A stretch of 64,000 nucleotides of DNA from Acidobacteriales bacterium 59-55 (GCA_001897435.1 MKSV01000008.1:248001-312000), one strand, 5' to 3'; shown: positions 42,747 to 52,614, counted from the first letter of the stretch. Translations and numbers: made by a program. Notes: generated by a model from the sequence alone, not told the origin.

Positions 42747-44753
42747 ATGCAGAAGGACGACAAAACAGAAAGCCGTTGCATTCAGCCTGTCAGCCGCCGC
42801 CGTTTCGTTCAGGGGTTGGCCGTCGGTGGAGCGGTCGCGGCCCTCGATTGGAAAGGGTTACCCGCTTTCGGCGAAAGCGCACCCCATACGCCGCCACTTC
42901 TTTCCGGGAAACACTTCGATCTGACCATCGACTCTTTGCCCGTGAACTATACGGGGCGCCGTTCCGTAGCCACTGCGGTCAATGGCTCGGTGCCGGGACC
43001 TATTTTGAGATGGAAGGAAGGCGATTCGATCACGATAGCAGTGACCAATCGCCTGAAAGAACCAACCTCGATACACTGGCACGCGATACGGCTCCCCGCG
43101 GACATGGACGGCGTTCCGGGATTGAGCTTCCCGGGCATAGCACCGGGCGAGACCTTCCTCTACAAATTTCCCGTAGTGCAGAATGGCACAGCCTGGTATC
43201 ACAGCCATAGCCGGTTTCAAGAACAGATCGGATTGGTTGGCGCGATTATCATCGAGCCGCGCGGGAAGGACCCCATTGAATTTGACCGGGAATATGTTGT
43301 GTTTCTTTCCGACTGGACCGACACCAATCCAGAAACACTCTTCAGCAACCTGAAACAGCAGAGCAACTATTACAACTATCATCGCCTCACCTTGCCCAAC
43401 TTCATCTCCGAGGCGAAGCGGAACGGCCTGGGCCGGACGATTTCCAACCGGTTTATGTGGGCGAAGATGAACATGAGCCCGACCGACATTCTCGATGTAA
43501 CGGGCACTACCTATACCTACCTGCTGAATGGGAACAACCCGGCCACAAACTGGACTGGCCTATTCAAATCCGGAGAACGAGTCCGTCTTCGCTTCATCAA
43601 TGGATCTTCAATGACAGCTTTCGATGTACGGATACCCGGCTTGCCGATGACCGTAGTGCAGGCCGATGGCAACGATACTGAGCCGGTCCAAGTGGATGAA
43701 TTCCGGATCGCTGTCGCCGAAACCTATGACGTGATCGTGCAACCGCAGGACGCTACCGCTTATACCATCTTCGCGCAATCGCAGGATCGCAGCGGATATG
43801 CGCGTGGGACGCTCGCCCCAAGAATGGGAATGACAGCAGCAGTTCCTGCGATGGACCCGGTCCCCATGCGCCCAATGTCGGACATGGGCATGGACATGGG
43901 CAACATGAAGGGCATGAAAATGGAAGGTATGTCCGGTATGGACATGTCTGGCGTGGATGGAATGACTAAGAAAGACATGCCCGCAGCCGGAAACGGTTCC
44001 GGCATGAATATGGATCACTCAAGCATGGAAGGCATGGACATGAACCATATGGACATGAATTCCAATTCGGCCATGCAGGAAAAACAATCTGGAGATCATG
44101 CCCACCAGATGATGGGCGGCATGGAAATGGGCAGCAGAGATGGCACAACACCCTTTCCTCAACCGGGACCGAACACCATGCCAATCATGTCCATGTCGAT
44201 GCCTGAAATGAAAAAGGCTGAAGCAACGCTGAAGCCGTCCAATCCCGTGAAGCTGCATACCGGTCCGCAAGTCGATAACGTGGCGATGCATGTCACCAAT
44301 CGGCTGAATGATCCCGGCATCGGACTGGAAAACAACGGGAGGCGCGTGTTGACTTACGCAGACCTGCGTGCCCGCTACCGTGGCGTAGATGGTCGACCGC
44401 CGACCCGCGAAATAGAGCTGCACCTTTCGGGAAACATGGAACGCTTCATCTGGGGATTCAACGGCGAGAAATTCTCCAGCGCTGAACCGATTGAAATGAA
44501 GCTCGGCGAGCGGATACGCATCGTGCTTGTCAATGACACCATGATGGAGCACCCCATCCATCTGCACGGCCTGTGGAGTGAGTTGGAGAATGGGCATGGA
44601 GCATTCAATCCATACAAGCACACCATTAGCGTGAAGCCCGCGGAGCGCATGAGCTATCTGGTCAGCGCGGATACACCCGGCCATTGGGCCTTTCATTGTC
44701 ATCTGCTCTATCACATGGAGGCTGGAATGTTCAGAACGGTGGTGGTCTCATGA
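42747..44753 (+). CDS. copA: CopA-type multicopper oxidase of copper resistance
   Basis: 668 residues, Tat-exported (SRRRFVQGLAVGGAVA). Cupredoxin copper ligands are complete: HWHAIR near 110, WYHSHSRFQ near 150, EHPIHLHGLW near 602 and HCHLLYHMEAGMF near 650. Between about 373 and 485 there is a Met/His-rich stretch with many M-x-x-M and GMxM units (e.g. MSDMGMDMGNMKGMKMEGM), typical for binding Cu(I). It oxidises periplasmic Cu(I) and binds excess copper. Its TGA overlaps the copB ATG. This is a periplasmic oxidase, distinct from the Cu P-type ATPase at 49888. Confidence 0.95.
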   Translation: MQKDDKTESRCIQPVSRRRFVQGLAVGGAVAALDWKGLPAFGESAPHTPPLLSGKHFDLTIDSLPVNYTGRRSVATAVNGSVPGPILRWKEGDSITIAVTNRLKEPTSIHWHAIRLPADMDGVPGLSFPGIAPGETFLYKFPVVQNGTAWYHSHSRFQEQIGLVGAIIIEPRGKDPIEFDREYVVFLSDWTDTNPETLFSNLKQQSNYYNYHRLTLPNFISEAKRNGLGRTISNRFMWAKMNMSPTDILDVTGTTYTYLLNGNNPATNWTGLFKSGERVRLRFINGSSMTAFDVRIPGLPMTVVQADGNDTEPVQVDEFRIAVAETYDVIVQPQDATAYTIFAQSQDRSGYARGTLAPRMGMTAAVPAMDPVPMRPMSDMGMDMGNMKGMKMEGMSGMDMSGVDGMTKKDMPAAGNGSGMNMDHSSMEGMDMNHMDMNSNSAMQEKQSGDHAHQMMGGMEMGSRDGTTPFPQPGPNTMPIMSMSMPEMKKAEATLKPSNPVKLHTGPQVDNVAMHVTNRLNDPGIGLENNGRRVLTYADLRARYRGVDGRPPTREIELHLSGNMERFIWGFNGEKFSSAEPIEMKLGERIRIVLVNDTMMEHPIHLHGLWSELENGHGAFNPYKHTISVKPAERMSYLVSADTPGHWAFHCHLLYHMEAGMFRTVVVS

Positions 44754-45571
44754 GCATCCAAATCAAAGTTAAATATTGCACACTTCAGGCGAAATACTTT
44801 TTACTTACCTGCACGATTGCTATCGCAGGACTGCTGTCCTGCTGCATACAGGCGGCAAATGCACAAACGCCGACGCCACAAACCTCCGGCAAAGCGGCCG
44901 CCACAATACCGGCAATGGAGCCGCCGGTCATGGACAGTCACATCTTTTCCCATATTCTGCTCGATCAATTCGAGGGCCGCACCAATGGCTCGGATCACGA
45001 ATTGCGATGGGATGGAGAAGCCTGGATTGGCACGGACATGAACCGGCTGCGGCTCAAATCGGAAGGGATTAGCAACAACAGCACCGTCAGCGATGGCGAC
45101 CATGAAGCCCTGTATGAGCGACCCATTCCGCATACGCGCTATTTCGATGCGCAGGTTGGTGTCCGTGCCGATCTGGATTCAGGTCCGAGCCGCACCTGGG
45201 CCGCAATAGGCATCGAGGGACTGGCGCCTTACTATTTCGAGTTTGCGCCTACTCTTTACATCCGGGACGGCGGTCACGTGGCAGGGCGCATTACAGGCTC
45301 CTACGATTTATTGCTTACGCAGCGGTGGATTGTGCAGCCGCAGGCTGAGTTGAACTTTTACAGCAAGGATGACCCTTCGCGTGGGCTAGGCTCTGGCCTT
45401 TCGGAGTTGGATACTGGCATCCGCCTGCGATACGAGATCAGCCGCAAGTTCGCTCCCTATATAGGGTTTGCCTATAACGGAAAGTACGGCGGTACAGCCA
45501 CCTATTCGCGCCAGGCAGGAGAAACCACAAGCGAACCTCGCTTCATATTCGGCCTTCGACTCTGGTACTGA
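44750..45571 (+). CDS. copB: CopB outer-membrane copper resistance protein
   Basis: Start at ATG 44750, overlapping the copA stop (ATGA). 273 residues. A signal region (LLTCTIAIAGLLSCCIQAANAQ) leads to a CopB barrel: SHILLDQFEGRTNGSDHELRWDGEAWIGTD, then strands such as ARYFDAQVG-like FDAQVGVRADL, and the ending FGLRLWY with a terminal aromatic. The N-terminal Met/His-rich region of longer CopB proteins is nearly absent. It sequesters or passes copper at the outer membrane with CopA. A hairpin follows. Confidence 0.92.
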   Translation: MSIQIKVKYCTLQAKYFLLTCTIAIAGLLSCCIQAANAQTPTPQTSGKAAATIPAMEPPVMDSHIFSHILLDQFEGRTNGSDHELRWDGEAWIGTDMNRLRLKSEGISNNSTVSDGDHEALYERPIPHTRYFDAQVGVRADLDSGPSRTWAAIGIEGLAPYYFEFAPTLYIRDGGHVAGRITGSYDLLLTQRWIVQPQAELNFYSKDDPSRGLGSGLSELDTGIRLRYEISRKFAPYIGFAYNGKYGGTATYSRQAGETTSEPRFIFGLRLWY

Positions 45572-45576
45572 AATGA

Positions 45577-45608
45577 GGCCATGCCAATTCATCATGATTG
45601 GCATGGCC
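45577..45608 (+). terminator. Strong hairpin after copB
   Basis: A perfect 12-bp stem (45577-45588 with 45597-45608) and 8-base loop starting 5 bp after the copB stop. No T-run follows, so it may be a processing or stability hairpin between copAB and the cytochrome genes rather than a full intrinsic terminator. Confidence 0.55.
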
Positions 45609-45648
45609 CGTTGATCCCTCTAACTCTCTGCCAGAATAGGACTCCGCC

Positions 45649-46266
45649 ATGAAACGCTCTTTCGTGATTCCTGTGTCGATACTGATCTTCTTTGGTCTGC
45701 TTGCAGCAGGAGCATGGCTTTACATGAAGACTGCAATGCACGGCTTCAGCGCTCGTGCAAAGCCATCCCGAACCGAAACCATGCTGGCCACGTATGCCCG
45801 CAATACGGCTATGCCGTCGTCTGCAAAGCAGATGAAGAACCCCGTTCGGCTGTCGCCCGATGTGCTCCATGAGGCGATGGCTCATTTCGCGGATCATTGC
45901 GCAGTGTGCCACGGGAACAACGGCAGCGGAAATACGATGTTTGGCAACGGCATGTATCCGAAACCCCCGGATCTCAGATTTTCTCGCACTCAGGACCTGA
46001 CGGATGGGGAGATCTTCTACATCATCGAGAATGGCATTCGGATGTCTGGAATGCCTGCGTTCGGGGGTGCAGATACGGCAGATCAAAGCTGGAAACTCGT
46101 GTACTTCATTCGCCATCTTCCTCGCTTGACTCCTGCCGAGGAAGCTCAAATGGAATCTCTCAATCCAAAGAGTCCAGATGAGTTTAGGGAAGAACAGGAA
46201 GAGCGAAACTTCTTGAACGGCGAGGCAGAATCGCCGCAACCACAAACCGCAACGCACCATCACTAG
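45649..46266 (+). CDS. Monoheme cytochrome c with N-terminal membrane anchor
   Basis: 205 residues. An uncleaved-looking helix (VIPVSILIFFGLLAAGAWLY) anchors it, followed by a class I cytochrome c domain with heme site CAVCH at 84-88 and the distal Met in IRMSGMPAFGG. The C-terminal tail is charged and ends TATHHH. It is similar in plan to the cytochrome at 46759. Both flank a small secreted protein and precede the DUF4396-multicopper oxidase fusion, so they may deliver electrons to or from that oxidase. Confidence 0.88.
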   Translation: MKRSFVIPVSILIFFGLLAAGAWLYMKTAMHGFSARAKPSRTETMLATYARNTAMPSSAKQMKNPVRLSPDVLHEAMAHFADHCAVCHGNNGSGNTMFGNGMYPKPPDLRFSRTQDLTDGEIFYIIENGIRMSGMPAFGGADTADQSWKLVYFIRHLPRLTPAEEAQMESLNPKSPDEFREEQEERNFLNGEAESPQPQTATHHH

Positions 46267-46281
46267 GAATTTGGAGAATAT

Positions 46282-46701
46282 ATGAAAAAGCTATTCGGAA
46301 CTATTGTCGCAATAATCCTTATTGCAGGTGTTGCTTACGCTCATGGCGGCATGGAGCACATCATGGGGACTGTCGTAAGCATGACAGACAACTCGATCAC
46401 GGTTAAAACAATGGCCGGAAAGACCCAGACCGTCAGCACGACCGCGGATACAAAGTACACACAAATGGATAAACCGGTTGCCATGAAGGATCTGAAAGAA
46501 GGCGACCGCGTCGTGATCGAAGTAGCGAAGAAAGATGGCAAATTGATCGCTGTTGAGGTTAAGGTCGGCATGGCCGGGATGAAGGGAATGCACGGCGACA
46601 TGAGCAGAATGAGTATGGACCAAGATGGCGGAGCGATTTTCGCCCCAAAGAACTGCTTCGGGACGAGTCTGCCCGTAGGAACGAGTCCCCTCGTTGCATA
46701 G
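46282..46701 (+). CDS. Small secreted DUF5666-like protein, possible copper binder
   Basis: 139 residues with a signal peptide (MKKLFGTIVAIILIAGVAYA). The mature part begins HGGMEHIMGTVVSM and has a compact beta-barrel pattern (DNSITVKTMAGKTQTV, LKEGDRVVIEVAKKDGKLIAVEVKV) like DUF5666/OB-type periplasmic proteins. It then has a Met-rich stretch (GMAGMKGMHGDMSRMSM) fit for Cu(I). The last 25 residues look unlike the rest. It lies 15 bp after the first cytochrome, within the copper operon. Confidence 0.68.
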   Translation: MKKLFGTIVAIILIAGVAYAHGGMEHIMGTVVSMTDNSITVKTMAGKTQTVSTTADTKYTQMDKPVAMKDLKEGDRVVIEVAKKDGKLIAVEVKVGMAGMKGMHGDMSRMSMDQDGGAIFAPKNCFGTSLPVGTSPLVA

Positions 46702-46758
46702 ACGTTCAGAGAGACTGTCAAAACCTATCTGAGGCCCCAGGAAGGAGGGAGAACCATT

Positions 46759-47346
46759 ATGCGTAAGTTCATTTTCGGGTTTGTAGCAGGCATTGCTGTT
46801 CTTTTATTGGTGGCCTTCTGCTACGTCCGCTTTGGGTTTATAGACCCACGCGCGGACAAAGAAGTTAGCTTGCTTGAAAGCAAGATCGCAATGCCTTCAC
46901 TGGATGCCGCAGTTGACCGGCGCGCTTCAGAGGCGAAGAATCCAATTCAGCCCACGGATGCCAACCTGACCGCTGGGATGAAGATTTACCAAACAAATTG
47001 CGCGAGTTGTCACGGAGACATCCAGCGTCGGCGCGCGCCCCTTGCCGATTCTCTCTATCCCCGCGCACCACAATTCCTTGAGGACGCGCCGGAGATGCCC
47101 GAAAGCCAGAACTTCTACATCATCCAACACGGTGTCCGCATGAGCGGAATGCCCGCATGGAAGCAGGCTCTCAGCGAACAGGAAATATGGCAGGTAACCA
47201 GTTTCCTAAGCCACATGGACAACTTATCGTCACAGGTATCCGATGCGTGGAAAACAGCCGCTGGTGGTTCGCCGAATGCAAACCCGTCACCCGATGCGAA
47301 CAAGATGCAAATGAATGACAAGAAGGGCATGAAAATGCCCATGTGA
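46759..47346 (+). CDS. Membrane-anchored monoheme cytochrome c
   Basis: 195 residues, preceded by AGGAAGGAGGG. An N-terminal helix (FIFGFVAGIAVLLLVAFCYV), heme site CASCH at 81-85, and distal Met in VRMSGMPAWKQ. The C-terminus is Met/Lys-rich (KMQMNDKKGMKMPM), suggesting metal contact. It is a paralogue-like partner of the cytochrome at 45649 and lies 45 bp before the DUF4396-oxidase fusion. It probably moves electrons between the oxidase and the respiratory chain. Confidence 0.88.
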   Translation: MRKFIFGFVAGIAVLLLVAFCYVRFGFIDPRADKEVSLLESKIAMPSLDAAVDRRASEAKNPIQPTDANLTAGMKIYQTNCASCHGDIQRRRAPLADSLYPRAPQFLEDAPEMPESQNFYIIQHGVRMSGMPAWKQALSEQEIWQVTSFLSHMDNLSSQVSDAWKTAAGGSPNANPSPDANKMQMNDKKGMKMPM

Positions 47347-47391
47347 CATAAGACGAAGCATCTAAACAAACGCACTCTTCGGAGAACGCTC

Positions 47392-49257
47392 TTGCTTATT
47401 CAGCCCATCGATTATTTTCTTCTCATTTGGTTCATTCTCGCGGCGGGTTCCACCACCTACGTTGCGATAGATCAGTTTCGCAACAACCCCGAGCCAACGG
47501 TGATGCGATGGGGCTTCATTCTCATCACGCTCTATATGGGTCCATTTGGGCTGCTTCTATATGTGCTTGCCGACAAAGAACCGAAGCCGGGCACACATGA
47601 GCAGTTCATCAAGCCGCTATGGAAACAAGGGATCGGCAGCACCATTCATTGCATAGCGGGAGATGCTACGGGCATTATCGCGGCTGCTGTGATCACAGCC
47701 ACGCTTGGACTGCCGATGAAGATAGACCTGATTGTTGAGTATCTGGCGGGCTTCTCTTTTGGGCTTTTCATCTTTCAATCCCTGTTCATGCAGAGCATGA
47801 TGGGCGGGACTTACTGGACAAATGTCCGTAAGTCCTTCCTTCCAGAGTTCATCAGCATGAACTGCATGATGGCGGCAATGGCACCCGTCATGAGCTTGCT
47901 TATGATGGGCCGGGACATGCGCGCGATGGAGCCGACGCAACTCATCTTTTGGGGCGTGATGTCGCTCGGAGTTTCGGCTGGCTTCGTTATGGCATACCCG
48001 GCAAATGTCTGGATGGTGAAGCGCGGTTTGAAACATGGCCTGATGACAGAACGGAAGCCCGGCTCTAAGTTTGCAAGCGAAGCTCCGGTAGAGATGAAGA
48101 TAGAGCATCAGGGTAGCCATAAAGGCGGTGCTGAACACCACGAGATGGGGGGAGGAGAAACGACGAGACCTCAACTCCTTGCAGTGGCGGGAGTATCACT
48201 TCTTCTACTTATTGCCGGCATAGTGGCACCGGCGAACTTCGTCAATATGTCACTGAGCGCAAAAGACGTTGGCGGGCTGGTAATGCCACGAGGCATGATT
48301 ATGGACCGCGACACACCAGCCGACGCCATGCGCGATATGTCGTTCGTCAACCCGAAACTGGTCACAGAAACTTACGGAATTGACCAACGAGGTGACCGAC
48401 CGCTCGAACCCCGTATTGACAATGGGGTTAAGGTATTCGATCTAACTGCCTCGGTCATACGTTGGCACATTCTTCCCAATGTCGCGGTCGATGCCTATGC
48501 CTACAATGAGCAGATTCCCGGACCACGATTGCATTTCAAGCAAGGCGATCACGTTCGCATCAACGTTCATAACCACTTGCCGGAAGCAACCACCATTCAC
48601 TGGCATGGCCTGATCGTCCCGAATCAAATGGACGGCCCCGGAGACATCACACAAAAGCCTATTGCACCAGGACAAAGCTATACCTATGAATTCACCGTAA
48701 AGCAATTCGGCACCTACTTTTATCACCCACACTTCCTGCCTGACCGACAGCAGGCCCTTGGACTATACGGAGCAATCATTATTGATCCCGCTAATCCTCA
48801 AGATGAGATCAAAGCCGATCATGAATATGTGATTCAGCTTCAAGAGTGGCTGATGCGCGAGGGGCTTACCTATCCAGCGATGTTCATGGAAGGCGGCCTG
48901 GCAAATTACTTTACGATCAACGGAAAAGCATACCCTTCAACAGACACGATTCATATGAAGGTGGGAGAGACATTGAAGGTTCGCTTCATTGGAACCAACA
49001 ATAACTTTGTCCACCCAATGCACATACATGGAGGACCATTCACGGTAGTCGCGAGAGATGGCGAATCTATCCCGGAGTCGGCCCGCTTCGAGGCCGATAC
49101 CGTGAACGTCGGCCCTGGGCAGCGATACGACGTGATCTGGCCTGCGAGGAAGCCTGGCAAGTGGCTCATCCATTGCCATATTCCTCACCATACTGCGAAC
49201 AACAACGTCGAGGAACAGGGCGGCGGTGGATTGATGCTGATTATCGACGTGGAGTGA
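47392..49257 (+). CDS. Fusion of DUF4396 membrane domain and two-domain multicopper oxidase
   Basis: 621 residues from TTG 47392, with GGAGAA before it. Residues 1-225 are a DUF4396 domain with about six helices (IDYFLLIWFILAAGSTTYV, HCIAGDATGIIAAAV, MQSMMGGTYW). A His-rich linker follows (EHQGSHKGGAEHHEM) and another helix near 265-285. Residues 330-621 are two cupredoxin domains with every copper ligand class visible: HWHG 403-406, YHPHF around 445-447, HPMHIHG at 541 and HCHIPHH at 594. The oxidase is therefore tethered to the inner membrane, facing the periplasm. DUF4396 function is unknown. The fusion suggests that a membrane copper carrier feeds the oxidase. Confidence 0.85.
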   Translation: MLIQPIDYFLLIWFILAAGSTTYVAIDQFRNNPEPTVMRWGFILITLYMGPFGLLLYVLADKEPKPGTHEQFIKPLWKQGIGSTIHCIAGDATGIIAAAVITATLGLPMKIDLIVEYLAGFSFGLFIFQSLFMQSMMGGTYWTNVRKSFLPEFISMNCMMAAMAPVMSLLMMGRDMRAMEPTQLIFWGVMSLGVSAGFVMAYPANVWMVKRGLKHGLMTERKPGSKFASEAPVEMKIEHQGSHKGGAEHHEMGGGETTRPQLLAVAGVSLLLLIAGIVAPANFVNMSLSAKDVGGLVMPRGMIMDRDTPADAMRDMSFVNPKLVTETYGIDQRGDRPLEPRIDNGVKVFDLTASVIRWHILPNVAVDAYAYNEQIPGPRLHFKQGDHVRINVHNHLPEATTIHWHGLIVPNQMDGPGDITQKPIAPGQSYTYEFTVKQFGTYFYHPHFLPDRQQALGLYGAIIIDPANPQDEIKADHEYVIQLQEWLMREGLTYPAMFMEGGLANYFTINGKAYPSTDTIHMKVGETLKVRFIGTNNNFVHPMHIHGGPFTVVARDGESIPESARFEADTVNVGPGQRYDVIWPARKPGKWLIHCHIPHHTANNNVEEQGGGGLMLIIDVE

Positions 49258-49263
49258 CCCACT

Positions 49264-49833
49264 ATGCCAGAACACACAAACAACACGGCGGACGTATCGG
49301 TAGATCGAATGGAGCGTATTGCCGCTCTTCGGACCCAATTCCTGAACTTTCTTTCACGCCGCCTGGGCGACAGAGCGACTGCCGAGGATGTTCTTCAATC
49401 CGCGTACATCAAGGCACTCGAACATGGCGGGGGAATCCGGAAAGAGCAAAGTACCGTCGCCTGGTTTTATCGCATTCTCCGAAACGCTATTGTGGATCAT
49501 TACCGCAGGGCCTCCGCCAGGGACAGAGCGGATGCTGACTTTGCAGCTCAAAGTCCGACAGCGTATGAAGCCGAACTGGAGCAAACGGTCTGCGCCTGTA
49601 TCGAGGACGTAATCCGGGACCTGAAGAGCGACTACCGTGAGGCTATCGAGCGCGTCGATCTGGGAGGCCAGACTGTGGAAGACTTCGCCCGGACGCAGCA
49701 AATAACTCCAAACAATGCTTCGGTGCGTCTGTACCGTGCAAGGAAGGCCGTTTCAAAAGAGTTAACGATGCTCTGCGGGACTTGTGCAGAGCATAAGTGC
49801 CTGGATTGCAGCTGTCGGCGAAGTCAACTGTAA
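49264..49833 (+). CDS. ECF sigma factor with C-terminal Cys-rich metal-sensing tail (CorE-like)
   Basis: 189 residues. Sigma-2 (about 22-90: FLSRRLGDRATAEDVLQSAYIKAL, then VAWFYRILRNAIVDHYRR) and sigma-4 (about 110-165: VIRDLKSDYREAIERVDLGG, then ASVRLYRARKAV). The end MLCGTCAEHKCLDCSC puts Cys at 171, 174, 179, 182 and 184. In the Myxococcus CorE/CorE2 sigma factors such a tail replaces an anti-sigma and binds Cu or Cd directly. No anti-sigma gene is adjacent. It sits 6 bp after the oxidase fusion and before the Cu ATPase, so it probably turns on the copper genes. Confidence 0.88.
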   Translation: MPEHTNNTADVSVDRMERIAALRTQFLNFLSRRLGDRATAEDVLQSAYIKALEHGGGIRKEQSTVAWFYRILRNAIVDHYRRASARDRADADFAAQSPTAYEAELEQTVCACIEDVIRDLKSDYREAIERVDLGGQTVEDFARTQQITPNNASVRLYRARKAVSKELTMLCGTCAEHKCLDCSCRRSQL

Positions 49834-49887
49834 GATCGCGCTCCCAGATGCGTCAGCAGCAATAGAAGAACAAAAAGGGGGAAACAA

Positions 49888-52509
49888 ATGTGCTGCTGTG
49901 ACAAACCCACCGTTGATGTAAAAGACCCGGTTTGCGGAATGACGGTTGATCCAACCAGGGCCGCGGGGTCAAGCGAATATCAAGGGACGACCTATTTCTT
50001 CTGCTCTGCCAACTGCAAACAGAAGTTCGACACCGCACCCGATCAGTACGTTCAGCCGTCTGGTTGTTGTGCTGCCGCTCCTAAAGCAGAAGTGCAAACC
50101 GTCATCGACCCGGTCTGCGGGATGAAAGTCGATCCTGTGAAGGCAGCGGCAAGCGTAGAGCACAACGGAAGAATATTCTATTTTTGCAGCCAGGGGTGTG
50201 CGACCAGGTTTCGCGCCAATCCGGAGAAGTATCTTCATCCGCAGACTGCCGCCAAGCCTAAAGCCCGGCCCAGAGATAAAGAGAAGCAGATGGAATATGT
50301 CTGCCCGATGGACCCGGAGGTAAGCAAAATCGGGCCGGGTAGCTGTCCGAAATGCGGGATGGCACTGGAGCCTGCTGCGATCAGCGCGCCCGCAACTCGC
50401 GTGGAGTACACCTGTCCGATGCATCCAGAAATCGTGCGCTCCGAGCCAGGCAATTGCCCAATATGCGGGATGGCGCTCGAACCTCGCGAGATTACGATGG
50501 AAGAAACCAATCCAGAGCTTGCCGATATGAAAAGGCGCTTTTGGATCAGTGTCGCTCTAGCTATCCCCATGCTTGCGCTGATGGTTTCCGAATGGCTGCC
50601 ATCTAAACCTCTTCAACATCTGCTTTCGGCCAGAACCTGGGCATGGATTGAGTTCGCCCTTGCCACCCCAGTTGTCTTATGGTGCGGCTGGCCGTTCTTC
50701 GTCAGGGGCTGGCAATCCGTTGTTAACCGCAGTCTCAATATGTTCAGTTTGATTGCTCTGGGAACAGGAGCTGCCTACCTCTACAGCGTTACGGCGACTG
50801 TCGTCCCACAGATTTTTCCCGCCTCATTCCGGATGGCAGACGGCCAGGTCGGTTTGTACTTCGAGCCAGCCGCAGTCATCATCGCTCTTGTTCTATTAGG
50901 GCAGGTCATGGAACTGCGTGCCCGGAGCCAGACCAGCAGTGCGATCCGCGCGTTGCTCGGGCTTGCTCCGAAGTTGGCCCGACGCATCAATGAGCAGGGA
51001 ATTGAAGCAGACGTGCCGCTCGACCAGGTTCAAGTCGGAGATCGGCTGCGCGTTCGACCGGGTGAAAAAGTACCCGTCGATGGCGTTTTGCTTGAGGGCC
51101 ACAGCTCCGTCGACGAATCGATGGTGAGCGGCGAACCGATACCAGTTGAGAAGGAAGCCGGTGCAAAGGTCATAGGCGGGACGGTGAACAGCACAGGCGG
51201 CTTCGTTATGCGTGCGGATCGCGTCGGCGCGGACACGCTCCTCTCTCAGATCGTGAAGATGGTAAGCGAAGCTCAGCGGACGCGCGCACCAATCCAGCGT
51301 CTTGCCGACCGCGTTTCTTCCTATTTCGTGCCGGCTGTGATCCTGACGGCTATCCTCACCTTCATTGTTTGGTATTTGGTCGGCCCTCAACCCCGCTTCG
51401 CGCACGCTCTGGTCAACGCCGTCGCGGTCCTCATTGTCGCCTGCCCATGTGCCCTCGGCCTCGCTACGCCAATGGCAATTATGGTCGGCACCGGGCGCGG
51501 GGCTGGCGCGGGCATTCTCATTCGCAATGCTGAAGCATTGGAACTCTTCGGCAAAGTAAACACGCTTCTGGTGGATAAGACCGGAACGTTGACTGAGGGA
51601 AAGCCCACGCTGAACAATGTGGTCCCACAGCCGGGCTTCAATGAAAACGAGTTGCTGCAACTTGTCGCCACTCTTGAGCGTTCGAGTGAGCACCCGCTGG
51701 CTGCGGCAATCGTGCGAGGAGCCGAGGCAAGAAAGCTATCGCTAACCGATGTTCAGGGCTTCAGTTCCACAACCGGAAAGGGAGTGCAGGGTACGGTGAA
51801 TGGCAGGCACGTTGCCGTCGGAAACGCGGAACTGTTTCGCAATCTTTCCATCAATCCCGAACCCCTGATCGCGCAAGCCGAGTCGATGCGAAACGATGGC
51901 CAGACCGTGATGATGGTCGCTGTGGACGGCAAAGCGGCGGGACTGGTCAGTGTTCTCGATCCCATCAAAGAATCGACGCAGGAGGCCATTCGGGAGCTGA
52001 AAGCAGCCGGTTTGACGATCATCATGATTACGGGCGACAACGCTACGACGGCAAAGGCCGTCGCAGGCCGTCTTGGCATCGAGTTTGAAGCCGACGTTCT
52101 GCCTCAAAAGAAGGCCGATGTCGTCAAAGCGCACCAGCAAGACGGATCGATCATCGCGATGGCTGGAGATGGCGTGAACGATGCACCGGCGCTGGCTCAG
52201 GCCGACATTGGAATTGCGATGGGGACCGGCACAGACGTAGCAATGGAGGCGGGCGGTATCACCTTATTGAAGGGCGATCTGCGGGGCATTCTCCGTGCTC
52301 GTCGCCTAAGTCAGGCCACAATGAGGAATATCCGGCAAAACCTATTTTTCGCATTCATTTATAACGTGGTTGGCGTCCCGGTCGCGGCGGGAGTTCTATA
52401 TCCCGTATTTGGCCTTTTACTCAGCCCGATGATTGCAGCGGCTGCCATGAGCTTTAGCTCTGTCTCGGTGATTGCCAATTCGCTAAGGCTGCGTACGACG
52501 AACATCTAG
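49888..52509 (+). CDS. Cu(I) P1B-type ATPase with two YHS and two heavy-metal-binding domains
   Basis: 873 residues. The N-terminus starts MCCCDK, then two YHS domains (DPVCGMTV near 13 and DPVCGMKV near 74, each with a later FxCSxxC) and two HMBD zinc-ribbon-like repeats (YVCPMDPEV near 134 and YTCPMHPEI near 172, each ending CPxCGMALEP). Eight membrane helices follow, with the CPC ion site [10 protein letters not shown] (Cys519, Cys521), phosphorylation site DKTGTLTEG (Asp563) and [16 protein letters not shown]. It pumps Cu(I) out of the cytoplasm. Four stacked metal-binding modules are more than usual and differ from the HMA domains of classical CopA. Confidence 0.94.
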   Translation: MCCCDKPTVDVKDPVCGMTVDPTRAAGSSEYQGTTYFFCSANCKQKFDTAPDQYVQPSGCCAAAPKAEVQTVIDPVCGMKVDPVKAAASVEHNGRIFYFCSQGCATRFRANPEKYLHPQTAAKPKARPRDKEKQMEYVCPMDPEVSKIGPGSCPKCGMALEPAAISAPATRVEYTCPMHPEIVRSEPGNCPICGMALEPREITMEETNPELADMKRRFWISVALAIPMLALMVSEWLPSKPLQHLLSARTWAWIEFALATPVVLWCGWPFFVRGWQSVVNRSLNMFSLIALGTGAAYLYSVTATVVPQIFPASFRMADGQVGLYFEPAAVIIALVLLGQVMELRARSQTSSAIRALLGLAPKLARRINEQGIEADVPLDQVQVGDRLRVRPGEKVPVDGVLLEGHSSVDESMVSGEPIPVEKEAGAKVIGGTVNSTGGFVMRADRVGADTLLSQIVKMVSEAQRTRAPIQRLADRVSSYFVPAVILTAILTFIVWYLVGPQPRFAHALVNAVAVLIVACPCALGLATPMAIMVGTGRGAGAGILIRNAEALELFGKVNTLLVDKTGTLTEGKPTLNNVVPQPGFNENELLQLVATLERSSEHPLAAAIVRGAEARKLSLTDVQGFSSTTGKGVQGTVNGRHVAVGNAELFRNLSINPEPLIAQAESMRNDGQTVMMVAVDGKAAGLVSVLDPIKESTQEAIRELKAAGLTIIMITGDNATTAKAVAGRLGIEFEADVLPQKKADVVKAHQQDGSIIAMAGDGVNDAPALAQADIGIAMGTGTDVAMEAGGITLLKGDLRGILRARRLSQATMRNIRQNLFFAFIYNVVGVPVAAGVLYPVFGLLLSPMIAAAAMSFSSVSVIANSLRLRTTNI

Positions 52510-52614
52510 GTTGCCGACTGTAGCCACTCTTCGTCTGACAAATCCAGCAGCTTGTCGCCTAATTCCAGCACACAACGTGGCCAATGACAGCAGGAATGTA
52601 AACGGATGCGCCTA

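Noticed and set aside
43860..44200. ATGGACATG-like short repeats that look like a tandem repeat array
   Set aside because: They are the coding sequence of the Met-rich region of CopA, explained by its copper-binding composition.
52510..52614. Minus-strand frame ending H-W-P-R-C-V-L-E-L-G-D-K-L then S-D-E-E-W, protein-like with Cys
   Set aside because: It is closed by a stop just upstream in the MFS gene end and has no start codon. It could be the tail of a lost gene, but cannot be supported.
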